A DNA stretch of 43,758 bases from JAABRU01 sp050180235 (GTDB taxonomy: Bacteria; Desulfobacterota; Desulfobacteria; Desulfobacterales; Desulfococcaceae), in contig JBFXEJ010000047.1 in NCBI GenBank assembly GCA_050180235.1, positions 1-43,758 of the forward strand. The letters run 5' to 3'. Under the pieces are notes generated by a model. The model worked only from the letters and a program-made list of their open reading frames with translations. It did not search any database and was not told where the DNA came from. Positions 1-7,662 of the stretch are shown here, one piece after another (the stretch's first letter is position 1; each line of letters begins with the position of its first letter). The position numbers and the translations under genes are program-made.

Positions 1-182
1 CTGAGTGCAATGATATTTCCTGACAGAAGAGCGGTTCTGAGCACATCTCCCTTATTTTGGATCAGAAGTTCCGAAATGCCGTCACTGCTCCACTGGCAGA
101 TGCCCTCATCAAGCCATTTGGGCAGATGCGGAATCCGTATCCGCTCCCCTTCAGTAATACTGATCAGGCGGAAAATTACCAT
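1..182 (-). pseudogene. Truncated copy of the MA-type metallopeptidase gene (cut by window edge)
   Basis: Bases 1-127 are identical to 8066-8192, inside the metallopeptidase gene on the same strand. The shared frame covers the stretch PKWLDEG through LLSGNIIAL. Upstream of base 127 the frame continues with unrelated residues (from an ATG at 182) and has no HEXXH zinc motif, so this copy cannot be a working enzyme as seen. The left window edge hides how far the copy extends. It could be a partial duplication or the broken end of a paralogue; I favour a remnant. Confidence 0.6.
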
Positions 183-291
183 ATGCAAAAACCTAACCGG
201 ACATTACTGAGTTATAATAATTTCAATTTGTTATAATTTGATGCCTGAAAATTCGCATTTACAGCGTTTTTCAGTTTGATGGAATACACTA

Positions 292-434
292 AATGCCGTT
301 TCCTTAAGACTCCCCTCCCTTGAGGGAGGGGCAGGGGGAGGGTGGAAACATCATCTGACTGCAGGGTATTATTTCCCCCTCCCCTGACCCCTCCCGCCGG
401 GGGAGGGGAATTTTATCCTTAAGGAAACGGCATT
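292..434. repeat. Small inverted-repeat element with C/G-run interior
   Basis: A 17-bp perfect terminal inverted repeat (292-308 and 418-434, AATGCCGTTTCCTTAAG) encloses two runs of CCCCTCCC/GGGAGGGG that can themselves fold. No coding capacity. It resembles a miniature inverted-repeat transposable element; the same C-rich interior recurs in the element at 876-1029. Non-coding DNA around it (183-600) shows nothing else I can name, apart from a short repeat-like stretch at about 479-508. Confidence 0.6.
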
Positions 435-606
435 GGGAATACACTCATATTTGCATACCGATGAAAATCGGCATCCGGTCTGGATTCCGGCTTGTGCCGG
501 AATGACGGTGTATGCTGTTCAGTCAATAATATATAATAATTTAAAAATGTTAAATTGTTTCAAATCGGAAATCAGAAAAAAATTGCCGAAGCATTGATTT
601 TTTTTC

Positions 607-635
607 TTGACAAAATAATTCTCATTGATTAAACG
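607..635 (+). promoter_or_regulatory. Candidate sigma70 promoter for the riboswitch transcript
   Basis: A perfect TTGACA at 607-612 lies 15-17 bp ahead of a weak AT-rich -10 (GATTAA/ATTAAA, 628-633), about 50 bp upstream of the riboswitch fold. The -35 is good and the -10 poor, so the call rests mainly on position. Confidence 0.35.
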
Positions 636-682
636 ACAGTCATTAATTATTATTAATATGTATCTGTTTATTTTGTATTCAG

Positions 683-771
683 ATATCGGATAAAGCCTAA
701 CCTGCTGTAAGGCAGGGGTGGAAAGCCGCGGATCTTGAGCAAGTGACAAGAAAGCCGGGCTGCCCGATACC
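683..771 (+). promoter_or_regulatory. Candidate c-di-GMP-type (GEMM-I-like) riboswitch aptamer
   Basis: The stretch carries the order of conserved blocks I expect of GEMM RNAs: a closing helix (TATCGG 684-689 with CCGATA 764-769), AAAGCC, a CCTGC/GCAGG hairpin, then GGTGGAAAGCCGCGG, a second hairpin (ATCTTG/CAAGA), and the signature AGCCGGGCTGCC. GEMM-I aptamers bind c-di-GMP, with a variant subgroup binding cGAMP. The 3' AGCCGGGCTGCCC strand is also the 5' arm of a terminator, so ligand binding should block termination (an ON switch). The identification is by motif memory only; no covariance model was run. Confidence 0.6.
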
Positions 772-793
772 AAGGGGCAGCCCGGCTTTTTTT
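753..793 (+). terminator. Intrinsic terminator overlapping the riboswitch 3' strand
   Basis: A 13-bp perfect stem (753-765 with 775-787) of AGCCGGGCTGCCC is followed by a run of seven T. The left arm is the aptamer's last conserved strand, so the two folds exclude each other; this is classic transcription attenuation. Confidence 0.8.
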
Positions 794-813
794 ATTTCCG
801 GGGAAGGAGTTTT

Positions 814-867
814 GTGAACGGTTGTGAAGCAAATGCCAATCTTGCTGATTTAAAGCAGAAATCATGA
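814..867 (+). CDS. Possible 17-codon small ORF behind the riboswitch
   Basis: A GTG codon at 814 follows an AAGGAG ribosome-binding site (804-809) at ideal spacing and opens a 17-codon frame ending in TGA just before the repeat at 876. It is the first readable frame after the terminator. It may be a leader peptide, the stump of a gene displaced by repeat insertion, or chance. No homology recognised. Confidence 0.25.
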   Translation: MNGCEANANLADLKQKS

Positions 868-875
868 AAAATGGG

Positions 876-1029
876 GTAGTGGGTCAAATCCGTTGAAAAT
901 CCCCTCCCCCTGTGGGAGGGGTTAGGGGAGGGGTAAAAATAATATCCTGTAATAAATTGATGTTTTCACCCTCCCCCTGCCCCTCCCTCAAGGGAGGGGA
1001 GACCGTCATCAACGGATTTGACCCACTAC
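876..1029. repeat. Inverted-repeat element, family A (GTAGTGGGTC ends)
   Basis: A 21-bp perfect terminal inverted repeat (876-896 and 1009-1029) begins GTAGTGGGTC. The interior holds C-rich and G-rich runs like those at 292-434 and no coding. Family A recurs at 1061-1196 (degenerate), 24513-24600 (degenerate) and as the two arms at 39812-40001 and 40307-40496. The elements look like MITEs; no transposase using these ends is visible here. Confidence 0.7.
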
Positions 1030-1060
1030 CAAAAATGGAAACAAAGAAGATTTTTTGACA

Positions 1061-1196
1061 GTGGATCAAATCCGCTGATCAGGGCTGACACCGGGGCGGG
1101 AAAAAATCCGCATGGATTGATATTATTATAGAAAAAGTTAAAAAACAAATCAGAATCCCGAAAGGGATGACATTGTCAAGCGGTTTGACCCACTAC
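1061..1196. repeat. Degenerate family A element
   Basis: The right end GCGGTTTGACCCACTAC (1180-1196) and a mismatched left end (1061-1079) match family A. A near-identical AGATTTTTTGACAG-type stretch lies on both sides (about 1048-1062 and 1197-1211), which could be a target duplication or part of the element. Bases 1212-1390 show no gene or structure I recognise. Confidence 0.45.
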
Positions 1197-1390
1197 AGAT
1201 TTTTTTGACAGTTTGCAGGGGCAATAGAGACACTGTCCTTCTGAACCGGATAAAATCAGGCATGGCACAGGGTAAAAAAACCGGAAGAATCCCAATTTTT
1301 TACCCTCCGATTATTTTTGGAGCAGCTTCTTATTTGCATGGATAAACTGAGCAATGTTGGAAAAGGGAAACCTGTCAAGACAGATTTCCC

Positions 1391-1480
1391 CTGATAAGTG
1401 GTATTATTGGGTGTTATCAGGGCAAAACTGCTCTGATAAGTGGCTTTTTGGGGTATTATCAGGGCGAAATGACTTGATAA
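1391..1480 (+). repeat. Two tandem 41-42 bp hairpin units and a third partial one
   Basis: The sequence CTGATAAGTGG...TTATCAGGGC occurs at 1391 and 1433, and a partial third copy starts at 1474. Each full unit folds as a CTGATAA/TTATCAG hairpin with a 16-nt loop. There are too few copies, and the units abut with no unique spacers, so this is not a CRISPR array. Confidence 0.6.
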
Positions 1481-1485
1481 TCACT

Positions 1486-1649
1486 TGTTGACACGGGCGC
1501 GACGCGCCATTGACAACGGTGCGGCGGATTTCATCCGATGGCCGTTCGGCGCGAAGCGCCTCACAACCTGCGGATGCAGCGGCGAAGGGATTCAACGACC
1601 CTGCGGGCCTTTGAATCCCTTCGCCGCTGCATCCGCCGCCCCGTTATCT
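1486..1649 (+). repeat. Left hairpin cluster, weakly attC-like
   Basis: A 26-bp perfect inverted repeat (1570-1595 with 1611-1636) encloses a 15-nt loop. It is bracketed by an AAC (in TCACAAC, 1563-1569) and a GTT (in GTTATCT, from 1643), the layout of a folded integron attC site. Unlike true attC sites the stem has no extrahelical base. The preceding 1486-1560 aligns by eye with 7454-7530, sharing CATCCG and GGCCGTTCGGCG, so related sequence sits on both sides of the three-gene operon. Confidence 0.4.
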
Positions 1650-1762
1650 GCGACGCGATGACGAAAAATTTTCAAGGGGGAATGATTCAAGTTTTTGGGA
1701 TTGGGGTTGGACCCCAATAGCATTTTTTCAAGACCAACAATTCAACAAAGGAGGAGGGGCTT

Positions 1763-2395
1763 ATGAATTCCAAACCAAACCTAATTGTAAATGAGGCATC
1801 AATTGATTTTTTCACAAAAACCGTCAATTTCACAATCAAAAATGTCGGCAACGGAGATGCTGGAGAGCATCTTGTCTACGTTGAAATTAACGATATTGCC
1901 GCTTCTCAAAGTGATAAGCCTCAGTCTCAGTGGTCTACGACGATATCTGAACTCAGAGCAGATGATTCATGGAGTTCGGGCGACATTCCATTCAGCAATT
2001 TTTCATGCCCCCCAGAGCGCGGGCTCGACATCCATTCTCTTACTTCCGCAAATCTTGTAGTCAGGGCCGATGCGAAAAATATGGTGGAAGAGAGCAATGA
2101 GAGCGACAATATCTATAATGCCAATCACTGGCGGCGGACGAACATAATAATGAACATCAACAAAATGCTTCAAAAAGATTATTGGGGAAAACCGCTAAAA
2201 GAAATCATCAAGGACCCGGTTAATGCAATCCAGGGTGTTTCGAAAGATGACGCGGAATTGTTGCGTAAAGCGTTCAATATCAAGACGGTTCGAGATCTCG
2301 GCACCTGTAAATTTTTCGTGTGGTCGCAAGCAATCTGTAATCTTGCCGAAACTGAGGATTCGAACAAGAAAGACGAAGGAGGGGGAATGAAATGA
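1763..2395 (+). CDS. CARDB-domain protein with a helical C-terminus
   Basis: 210 aa. Residues 4-117 read as a CARDB (CARF-like adhesion, Ig-type) domain: alternating strands with VNFTIKNVGNGDAGEH and VVEESNESDN-like ends, typical of extracellular binding modules. Residues about 150-195 (NAIQGVSKDDAELLRKAF, then KTVRDLG) look like a helix-hairpin-helix segment. There is no signal peptide. A strong GGAGGAGG site precedes the ATG. Its stop overlaps the next start (ATGA), so it is translationally coupled to the peptidase. Its base composition is lower in GC than the two genes after it. The role is unknown; partner, chaperone or substrate-binding subunit of the peptidase are possible. Confidence 0.75.
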   Translation: MNSKPNLIVNEASIDFFTKTVNFTIKNVGNGDAGEHLVYVEINDIAASQSDKPQSQWSTTISELRADDSWSSGDIPFSNFSCPPERGLDIHSLTSANLVVRADAKNMVEESNESDNIYNANHWRRTNIIMNINKMLQKDYWGKPLKEIIKDPVNAIQGVSKDDAELLRKAFNIKTVRDLGTCKFFVWSQAICNLAETEDSNKKDEGGGMK

Positions 2396-5300
2396 CAAGT
2401 CAACGAACAATCAAAATCAAAGGGAATCCACAAAGAGACGAGGGTACAGTAGAGGTTGTTGTCAGGTATACAAAGAAAGCGATTACCTTGACAGAGACCC
2501 CTTTTGGTCAGGTGCTGGACCTCGATGATTCCTTCCTATCGGGGGAGCCGGGCGAACCCGCGTTCCCGGTGCAGCAGATCCGAGTGGCTTTACCTCCCTA
2601 TAGCGATGTACTCAACGTCGAGGCTGAGGTGAGCAATGTTCGGGAGATGACAAGGGCTCCGGTTTTCATCGCGCCGATCCAAGAGATGAGACCTGCGATG
2701 CCGACGAGAGTGAAGATCAAAAAGTCTCTTTATCGTGAGTCGCCACCAGCTGTGAAGTCTCCGAGCTACGTGAAGGACGCGAGGGGCGTCACCACGCCCC
2801 ACTTTGATTCATATAGAAATATCATGGCCCGTCCAGCTCCGGCTGCGACCCTCGTGGACATCGAGCATCGTGGACCGGCCACCATCGCGGTGCTTGAGCT
2901 CCGGCCAGTTAGCCAGAATCCTCAGGGAATCATCGAGCTGGCCTCGGTCATCAGCGTTTCGTTGTTATACCAGCCCGTCGCAAAGGTGCGGAAAGGTTCA
3001 TTTGCAGGGCGCCGGTTCTTCAAGAAGGCACGATCTTCGTTTGAGGAGCTGAAGATCGAGAATCTTCTCAAGTCGAATGTCATCAACCCCAATTGGATAC
3101 GGGACTTGAGCAACCTCTTTCCGGACTTCGTTGGGGGATGTGACTACCTCGTCATCACCGACAATAACTCGTGGGACGCGGACTCCATCTCTGCCGTAGG
3201 TTCCGTCGGTGACCTTGTCAGCACTTTCGAGAAGTTGGTCGAGTGGAAAAAGCGTCGCGGACTGAAGACACGTATCGTAACCGTGGCCGACATCGTCGAA
3301 GGCAAGTACGGAGATTTCGTCACTGACGCACGCGATCTTCAGGAGGTTCTGCGCATCTTCCTTAAATGGGCTTACAACCAGTGGAACGTCTCATGGGTTC
3401 TTCTCGGTGGCGACCTCAATGTCATTCCCACCCGTCTGGTGGCCGGCGCAAATCGCGGGTACATCGCGGTAGACACGGTCAACCCGCCAGACGACGACAG
3501 GTCCTTTTGGACCGGTACCGAGCTTCACATGCACGTTGTAAACCCGGGAGAGTGGTGGCCAGGCAACTGGCCGCACCAGCTCGTTAACCCGGCTGACGGA
3601 ACACTCATTCCCCTTGATACGGCTGGGATATCGAACGCCACAAACCCCGGTTGGTTCTACGCCACAGATAACACCTACAATGTCCGCTCGAACAACCGTA
3701 CGCAGTTCGTGGTCGTTCGTGGACCCGCGGCCCTCGTCAACAACACGCTCCAATGGCTCTACCAGTGGAACATCCTCCCGACCGATATGTACTACTCGAG
3801 CTTAATAGGCCCGAACTACGGTCTCTCCGGACTGCACGATTGGGACATACTCGACAATGGGTTGTACGGCCAACACACCAACGGCAACAATTTCGACGGC
3901 GTCAGCTTTTCGGTCGACGTCGGCTTGGGGCGTGCCCCCGTCGGCTCCGTGACGGAAGCCGAGGTGTTCGTGAAAAAGGTGATCGCATACGAACAGTTGA
4001 GGGAGCCAGACGGGACGCCACTCGACCTCAACTGGGCTCGTCGGATGACGCTGGTCTCCACGAACATCGACAACAGAGATCACATCAACATCATGTCAAC
4101 TGCGACGAGCCCGCCAACCGTCAACAGATACCATCACGATGCTGGCGATGCTCACACGCTGATCAAGCTCGGAGACGTGTTCACAGATCTGAAGTGGCAT
4201 CTATTCGTCCAGGTGACGCCTACGGATGTTCGTGAGATTCCGTATACACCAGAGGCGGACGTGACGGGCAGAGGATGGTTCTTCGCGAAGAGCGACACGG
4301 ACCTGAGTCCGAGCGAGATTATCTTCTCCCTCCCCTGGGGAGTCTTCCGCTACCCGATCGCGACCGAGTGGGTCGTTGTCTATGGGAATTCCGACGAGCT
4401 GGCGCCGTCGCGGTTCATCTTCGACAAGGCAGTCGCAGATACATCGATGAACGACCAAGAGGCGCTCTGCAAGCTGATCCAAGATAACTACTCTGCCATC
4501 AACGTACTCAGCCGAATCTACGAAGACGAGATCGATCTTCCCCCAAGCGACGTGGTCTCCCCCCCACTTCAACACTACACCCAAGACCGAATGCGGGACG
4601 CGCTCAACCTGGGGCCTCACTTCTTGAGCTTGAGCGGGCACGGGAGCCAGGGTGGATGCTGTGGTGTGGACTCAGCCATGGCTCAGAACGCCTCGAATGG
4701 CTATTTGCTACCGGTCACCTATGCCATGTCCTGCCTCACCGCCGATTTCGCCACGGAAGACGCGACGAGCGAGAAGCTCCTGCATAACGCCAGCGGCGGA
4801 GCTGTGGCATATGTTGGTTACACTCGTTTCGGCTGGATCGGTGTCGGTGACGACTACGAGCGGGAGTTCTTCAAGCACCTTGGTACGAGTCGCCACCTCG
4901 CCGATCTCAACGATGCCCGACTCAATCTCAACTATTCTGGCGGCTCGTGGCGCTGGCACCAATTCGTACAGGTGCTGCTCGGTGATCCCGAGATGCCCGT
5001 CTGGGTCGGTAAACCCAAGGTCATGAAGGTGACTCACTCTGCCTCAATCAAGAAAGTCGCACAGGACGTGATCGTGACGGTCACGAATAGCAGCAACGCA
5101 GCCCTCGCCGGCGCTGTCGTCAGCCTTGCGAAGGGCAACTGGGTCAAGTCAGACACCACTGACGCGACAGGGGAAGCGAGCATCCACGTCAACCCGCAGA
5201 CCACGGGAGATATCGAGGTCGTGGTCACGGCCACCGACCGCGTACCATACTTCGGCACCATCGAGGTCAAAGAGGGCTTCATCTGCCGTTCCAACATACT

Positions 5301-5664
5301 GTGTCGCTCGGATATCCTCTGCCGAAATCTGATCGCTTGCGGTCCGTCAGTGACCTGCGGCGAGTTCGTGTCTTGCGGCGCAGCCATTCTCTGCAGGTCG
5401 AGTATCGGGTCCTGTCCTAGCGCGGTCGCTTGCGGATTGATGATCGGCGGGTGTAGGGTCGGCATCGGCGGCGGTTGCCCGAACATCGATCCCGTCCCAT
5501 TCGAGGGATTGCTGGATTTGTTCGAGGCATGCCGTGTCAGAGACATCAAGGAACTTGCAACGAAGCGCAACACGCGACACGTCAAGAAAGTGATCGAGAG
5601 CCTCAACCCTGCCAGTCGGAGATCGCTTGAGCAAATGCTCGCGAGGATAGAGACGAATGAGTAG
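2392..5664 (+). CDS. C25 (gingipain-like) cysteine peptidase with Cys-hexad repeat tail
   Basis: 1090 aa. Residues 1 to about 240 resemble a gingipain propeptide; the C25 catalytic fold starts near CDYLVITD and WKKRRGLKTR. The expected dyad is present: His750 in LSLSGHGS and Cys781 in YAMSCLTADF, 31 residues apart as in the family. Insertions (roughly 330-500) make the catalytic part longer than usual. An Ig-like module (about 885-960) follows, then 11 cysteines from Cys965 to Cys1029, mostly every sixth residue, and a charged helical end. No Sec signal is seen, unusual for C25 enzymes, which are normally exported. The start overlaps the CARDB stop by 4 nt and the stop overlaps the radical SAM start by 8 nt. 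The gene is GC-rich relative to its flanks, suggesting transfer. The family is certain; the function of the tail is inferred. Confidence 0.9.
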   Translation: MTSQRTIKIKGNPQRDEGTVEVVVRYTKKAITLTETPFGQVLDLDDSFLSGEPGEPAFPVQQIRVALPPYSDVLNVEAEVSNVREMTRAPVFIAPIQEMRPAMPTRVKIKKSLYRESPPAVKSPSYVKDARGVTTPHFDSYRNIMARPAPAATLVDIEHRGPATIAVLELRPVSQNPQGIIELASVISVSLLYQPVAKVRKGSFAGRRFFKKARSSFEELKIENLLKSNVINPNWIRDLSNLFPDFVGGCDYLVITDNNSWDADSISAVGSVGDLVSTFEKLVEWKKRRGLKTRIVTVADIVEGKYGDFVTDARDLQEVLRIFLKWAYNQWNVSWVLLGGDLNVIPTRLVAGANRGYIAVDTVNPPDDDRSFWTGTELHMHVVNPGEWWPGNWPHQLVNPADGTLIPLDTAGISNATNPGWFYATDNTYNVRSNNRTQFVVVRGPAALVNNTLQWLYQWNILPTDMYYSSLIGPNYGLSGLHDWDILDNGLYGQHTNGNNFDGVSFSVDVGLGRAPVGSVTEAEVFVKKVIAYEQLREPDGTPLDLNWARRMTLVSTNIDNRDHINIMSTATSPPTVNRYHHDAGDAHTLIKLGDVFTDLKWHLFVQVTPTDVREIPYTPEADVTGRGWFFAKSDTDLSPSEIIFSLPWGVFRYPIATEWVVVYGNSDELAPSRFIFDKAVADTSMNDQEALCKLIQDNYSAINVLSRIYEDEIDLPPSDVVSPPLQHYTQDRMRDALNLGPHFLSLSGHGSQGGCCGVDSAMAQNASNGYLLPVTYAMSCLTADFATEDATSEKLLHNASGGAVAYVGYTRFGWIGVGDDYEREFFKHLGTSRHLADLNDARLNLNYSGGSWRWHQFVQVLLGDPEMPVWVGKPKVMKVTHSASIKKVAQDVIVTVTNSSNAALAGAVVSLAKGNWVKSDTTDATGEASIHVNPQTTGDIEVVVTATDRVPYFGTIEVKEGFICRSNILCRSDILCRNLIACGPSVTCGEFVSCGAAILCRSSIGSCPSAVACGLMIGGCRVGIGGGCPNIDPVPFEGLLDLFEACRVRDIKELATKRNTRHVKKVIESLNPASRRSLEQMLARIETNE
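5284..5478 (+). other. Cysteine-every-sixth-residue repeat: proposed modification substrate
   Basis: Residues 965-1029 of the peptidase. Cysteines fall at 965, 971, 977, 983, 989, 995, 1001, 1008, 1014, 1021 and 1029: six exact six-residue steps, then spacings of 7, 6, 7 and 8. The unit is C-[R/G]-x-x-[I/V]-x, with an aliphatic residue usually at position five. The later units become Gly-rich. Such regularity suits a beta-solenoid or a thioether-crosslinked peptide. The next gene encodes a peptide-modifying type of radical SAM enzyme, so this stretch is the natural candidate substrate. Confidence 0.75.
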
Positions 5665-7093
5665 CAGCGGGCACATAGAGGACAGAGAGGGGAGCCGAGT
5701 CCCCGCTCTGTTCTCCTTCATCACCTTTCGCGAGGAGCCTTTCGGCGCCATCGTGTTCAACCCGTTCCTCCCCGTCGAGGTTGAGTTCGACGAGATCGAA
5801 GCGCAGGTCGTTCGGATGTGTGATGGCACGCACTCGCTTGACGACGTGCGCAACACTCTGCGTAAAAGGGCGGTATACAACTCCTCCGCATCGACCGCGA
5901 TTCTCCAGACGACATTGCACAAGCTCGACCGGGCCTGTGCCCTTCAATACCTCGACAGCCCGCGAACACCGAAGCGACGGTCGAAACATTCGGTGTGTGA
6001 GCGACGGCAGTCCCTATTGAGTACCTCCTCTGTGTTCTCTGCGCCGAAGAGTGTCATCTGGGATGTCACATACGCGTGCAACCTGAGTTGCCAGCACTGC
6101 CTGACTGACTCGGGAAACGGGCGGACGACGGCTCTTGGAACCGAGGATGCCTATGAACTCATAGATCGCCTCGCAGATGCTCAAGTCCTGTATGTATCAC
6201 TTACGGGAGGCGAGCCTTTCCTCCGTCACGACATCTTGGATCTGGTGGCTTACATCACCGATCACAACATGCGTGTGGACATCGCTTCCAACGGCTTCGA
6301 CGTCCCCAAGCGTGTACTCGAAGGACTTCGCGAGCTGCCCGTCTTTCAGGTGCAAGTGAGCGTTGACGGAATTGGAGCGTCTCACGACCGTTTCCGAGGA
6401 AAGAAAGGAGCGTTCAAGCGCGCCTGCCAAACCCTCAGGCGTCTGAAAGAGGAAGGGTTTTCGACGAGCATCAGTACAACGGCGACAGCCCAGAACATCG
6501 GCGAGCTGCCCCAGATTATAGATCTCGCGGTCTCTCTCGGGTGCGACGCTTTCAAGGCCATCCCGTTCATCCCGGCAGGTCGTGGACGCCGCACAGTCCA
6601 AGACCTGTTACTCAGTCGCCGAGGTTCGATGCAACTGAGCAGAATCCTGGCTGAGAAAGAACAGGAGCAGCGAGGGCGATTGAGCATCTCCACGGAAACA
6701 ACGTTCACGTTTCTGCTATCCCCTCAGGACTGCAGCGAAGGGACGAGCGGTCCGATGACCTGCTCGGCAGGATACGACCAACTGAGCGTCGGGGCGGACG
6801 GGACAGCCTATCCTTGTCCTTTCTTGCATGACTTCCCACTCGGCAATCTCCTCGAGTCTCCAATGGAGAAGATCTGGCACGAATCCCCACTTCTCAACGA
6901 GATGCGCACGAGAGACAAGGAATCGATGACTGGCCCTTGCAGAACCTGCCGTTTCGCGCCTTCACACTGCCGCGGCGGCTGCCGGGCAGCGGCCTACCTC
7001 ACCGGTGAGGGGCTCAACGGCTCAGATCCACTGTGCTTCAAAGATCTCGTAGAGGAGCTTCACCGCACCGACATCTCGCACGATGTATTGTGA
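5657..7093 (+). CDS. Radical SAM/SPASM peptide maturase with PqqD-like N-terminus
   Basis: 478 aa. Residues about 15-100 (AIVFNPFLPVEVEFDEIEAQ, then HSLDDV) look like a PqqD-type RiPP recognition element. The radical SAM core has CNLSCQHC (Cys141, Cys145, Cys148) for the [4Fe-4S] cluster and LTGGEPF for SAM binding. The C-terminal SPASM region supplies further cysteines for auxiliary clusters: Cys369, Cys387, CRTC, CRGGC and a final Cys near SDPLCF. Enzymes of this build install thioether or other crosslinks on ribosomal peptides. The start overlaps the peptidase stop by 8 nt, so the two are co-translated. I infer it modifies the peptidase's Cys tail. The exact chemistry cannot be read from sequence. 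Confidence 0.9.
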   Translation: MSSSGHIEDREGSRVPALFSFITFREEPFGAIVFNPFLPVEVEFDEIEAQVVRMCDGTHSLDDVRNTLRKRAVYNSSASTAILQTTLHKLDRACALQYLDSPRTPKRRSKHSVCERRQSLLSTSSVFSAPKSVIWDVTYACNLSCQHCLTDSGNGRTTALGTEDAYELIDRLADAQVLYVSLTGGEPFLRHDILDLVAYITDHNMRVDIASNGFDVPKRVLEGLRELPVFQVQVSVDGIGASHDRFRGKKGAFKRACQTLRRLKEEGFSTSISTTATAQNIGELPQIIDLAVSLGCDAFKAIPFIPAGRGRRTVQDLLLSRRGSMQLSRILAEKEQEQRGRLSISTETTFTFLLSPQDCSEGTSGPMTCSAGYDQLSVGADGTAYPCPFLHDFPLGNLLESPMEKIWHESPLLNEMRTRDKESMTGPCRTCRFAPSHCRGGCRAAAYLTGEGLNGSDPLCFKDLVEELHRTDISHDVL

Positions 7094-7095
7094 CC

Positions 7096-7384
7096 TCTGA
7101 AGCAGCCCAACAGAAGACGACTACTGTGCATTGGGAGAACTAAGAGGTAACTATTCAGAAAATGCTTTAATTCAATACCCTTTTGACCTGGTTGATTATT
7201 TAATTAAAAACAAGAGATAGTTATGCTTTCTCAAGAACAAAAAGTCATAAAGCATTTGAAATAATAAATAAATCTCATTAAAGTTGAAACTGAAGAAATG
7301 GAAAGATCTGTAAAATATTATAATGAAAAAACAAATAACTCTGAATAAATAATCGACAATACTTTGCTGAGAAATAGTCAGATA
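7096..7384. other. AT-rich gap after the maturase, gene remnants only
   Basis: GC drops sharply after the maturase stop. Short plus-strand frames are readable (one ends near 7219 with a stretch like ALIQYPFDLVDYLIKNKR; another ends near 7347), but none has a start, a ribosome-binding site and credible length. They may be decayed fragments of a small gene. No terminator is obvious. Confidence 0.4.
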
Positions 7385-7530
7385 ACCCAACAGTTCAGCG
7401 GACAAATGGGGGCTTCCGCTTCGCTTCAGCCCCCATTTGCCGCTGACTTTTGCGTTGCAGCCGGGCGATTCGCTCCGGTTGCAAGGGCGGCAGATGGCCA
7501 TCCGCAGGCCGTTCGGCGGCTTTCGGGAGA
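7385..7530 (+). repeat. Right hairpin cluster with attC-like site
   Basis: ACCCAAC at 7385-7391 matches the attC R'' consensus RYYYAAC; GTTGCAG at 7454-7460 partly matches R' (GTTRRRY). Between them lies a long imperfect hairpin, CAGCGG-A-CAAATGGGGGC against GCCCCCATTTGCCGCTG, with a single unpaired A on one strand as in attC extrahelical bases, and an unpaired segment next to the core sites. A second hairpin (TTGCAGCCGG/CCGGTTGCAA) and a GGCCGTTCGGCG block follow. No integrase gene is in the window. Confidence 0.45.
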
Positions 7531-7662
7531 AATTTTTTTAATACAGCAAGATACAGATATTCTGTTTCCGACTGTGCTGAAGATCCGGCAACAGGAACCT
7601 TTGGCTGTATCAGCAGCGTTTCTTGTCAATCACCGTGCAATTTACCCTGTGCTTACTTTTTT

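Noticed and set aside
1391..1480. CRISPR-like tandem repeats
   Set aside because: Only two full units, each a hairpin with a third partial, no unique spacers and no cas genes.
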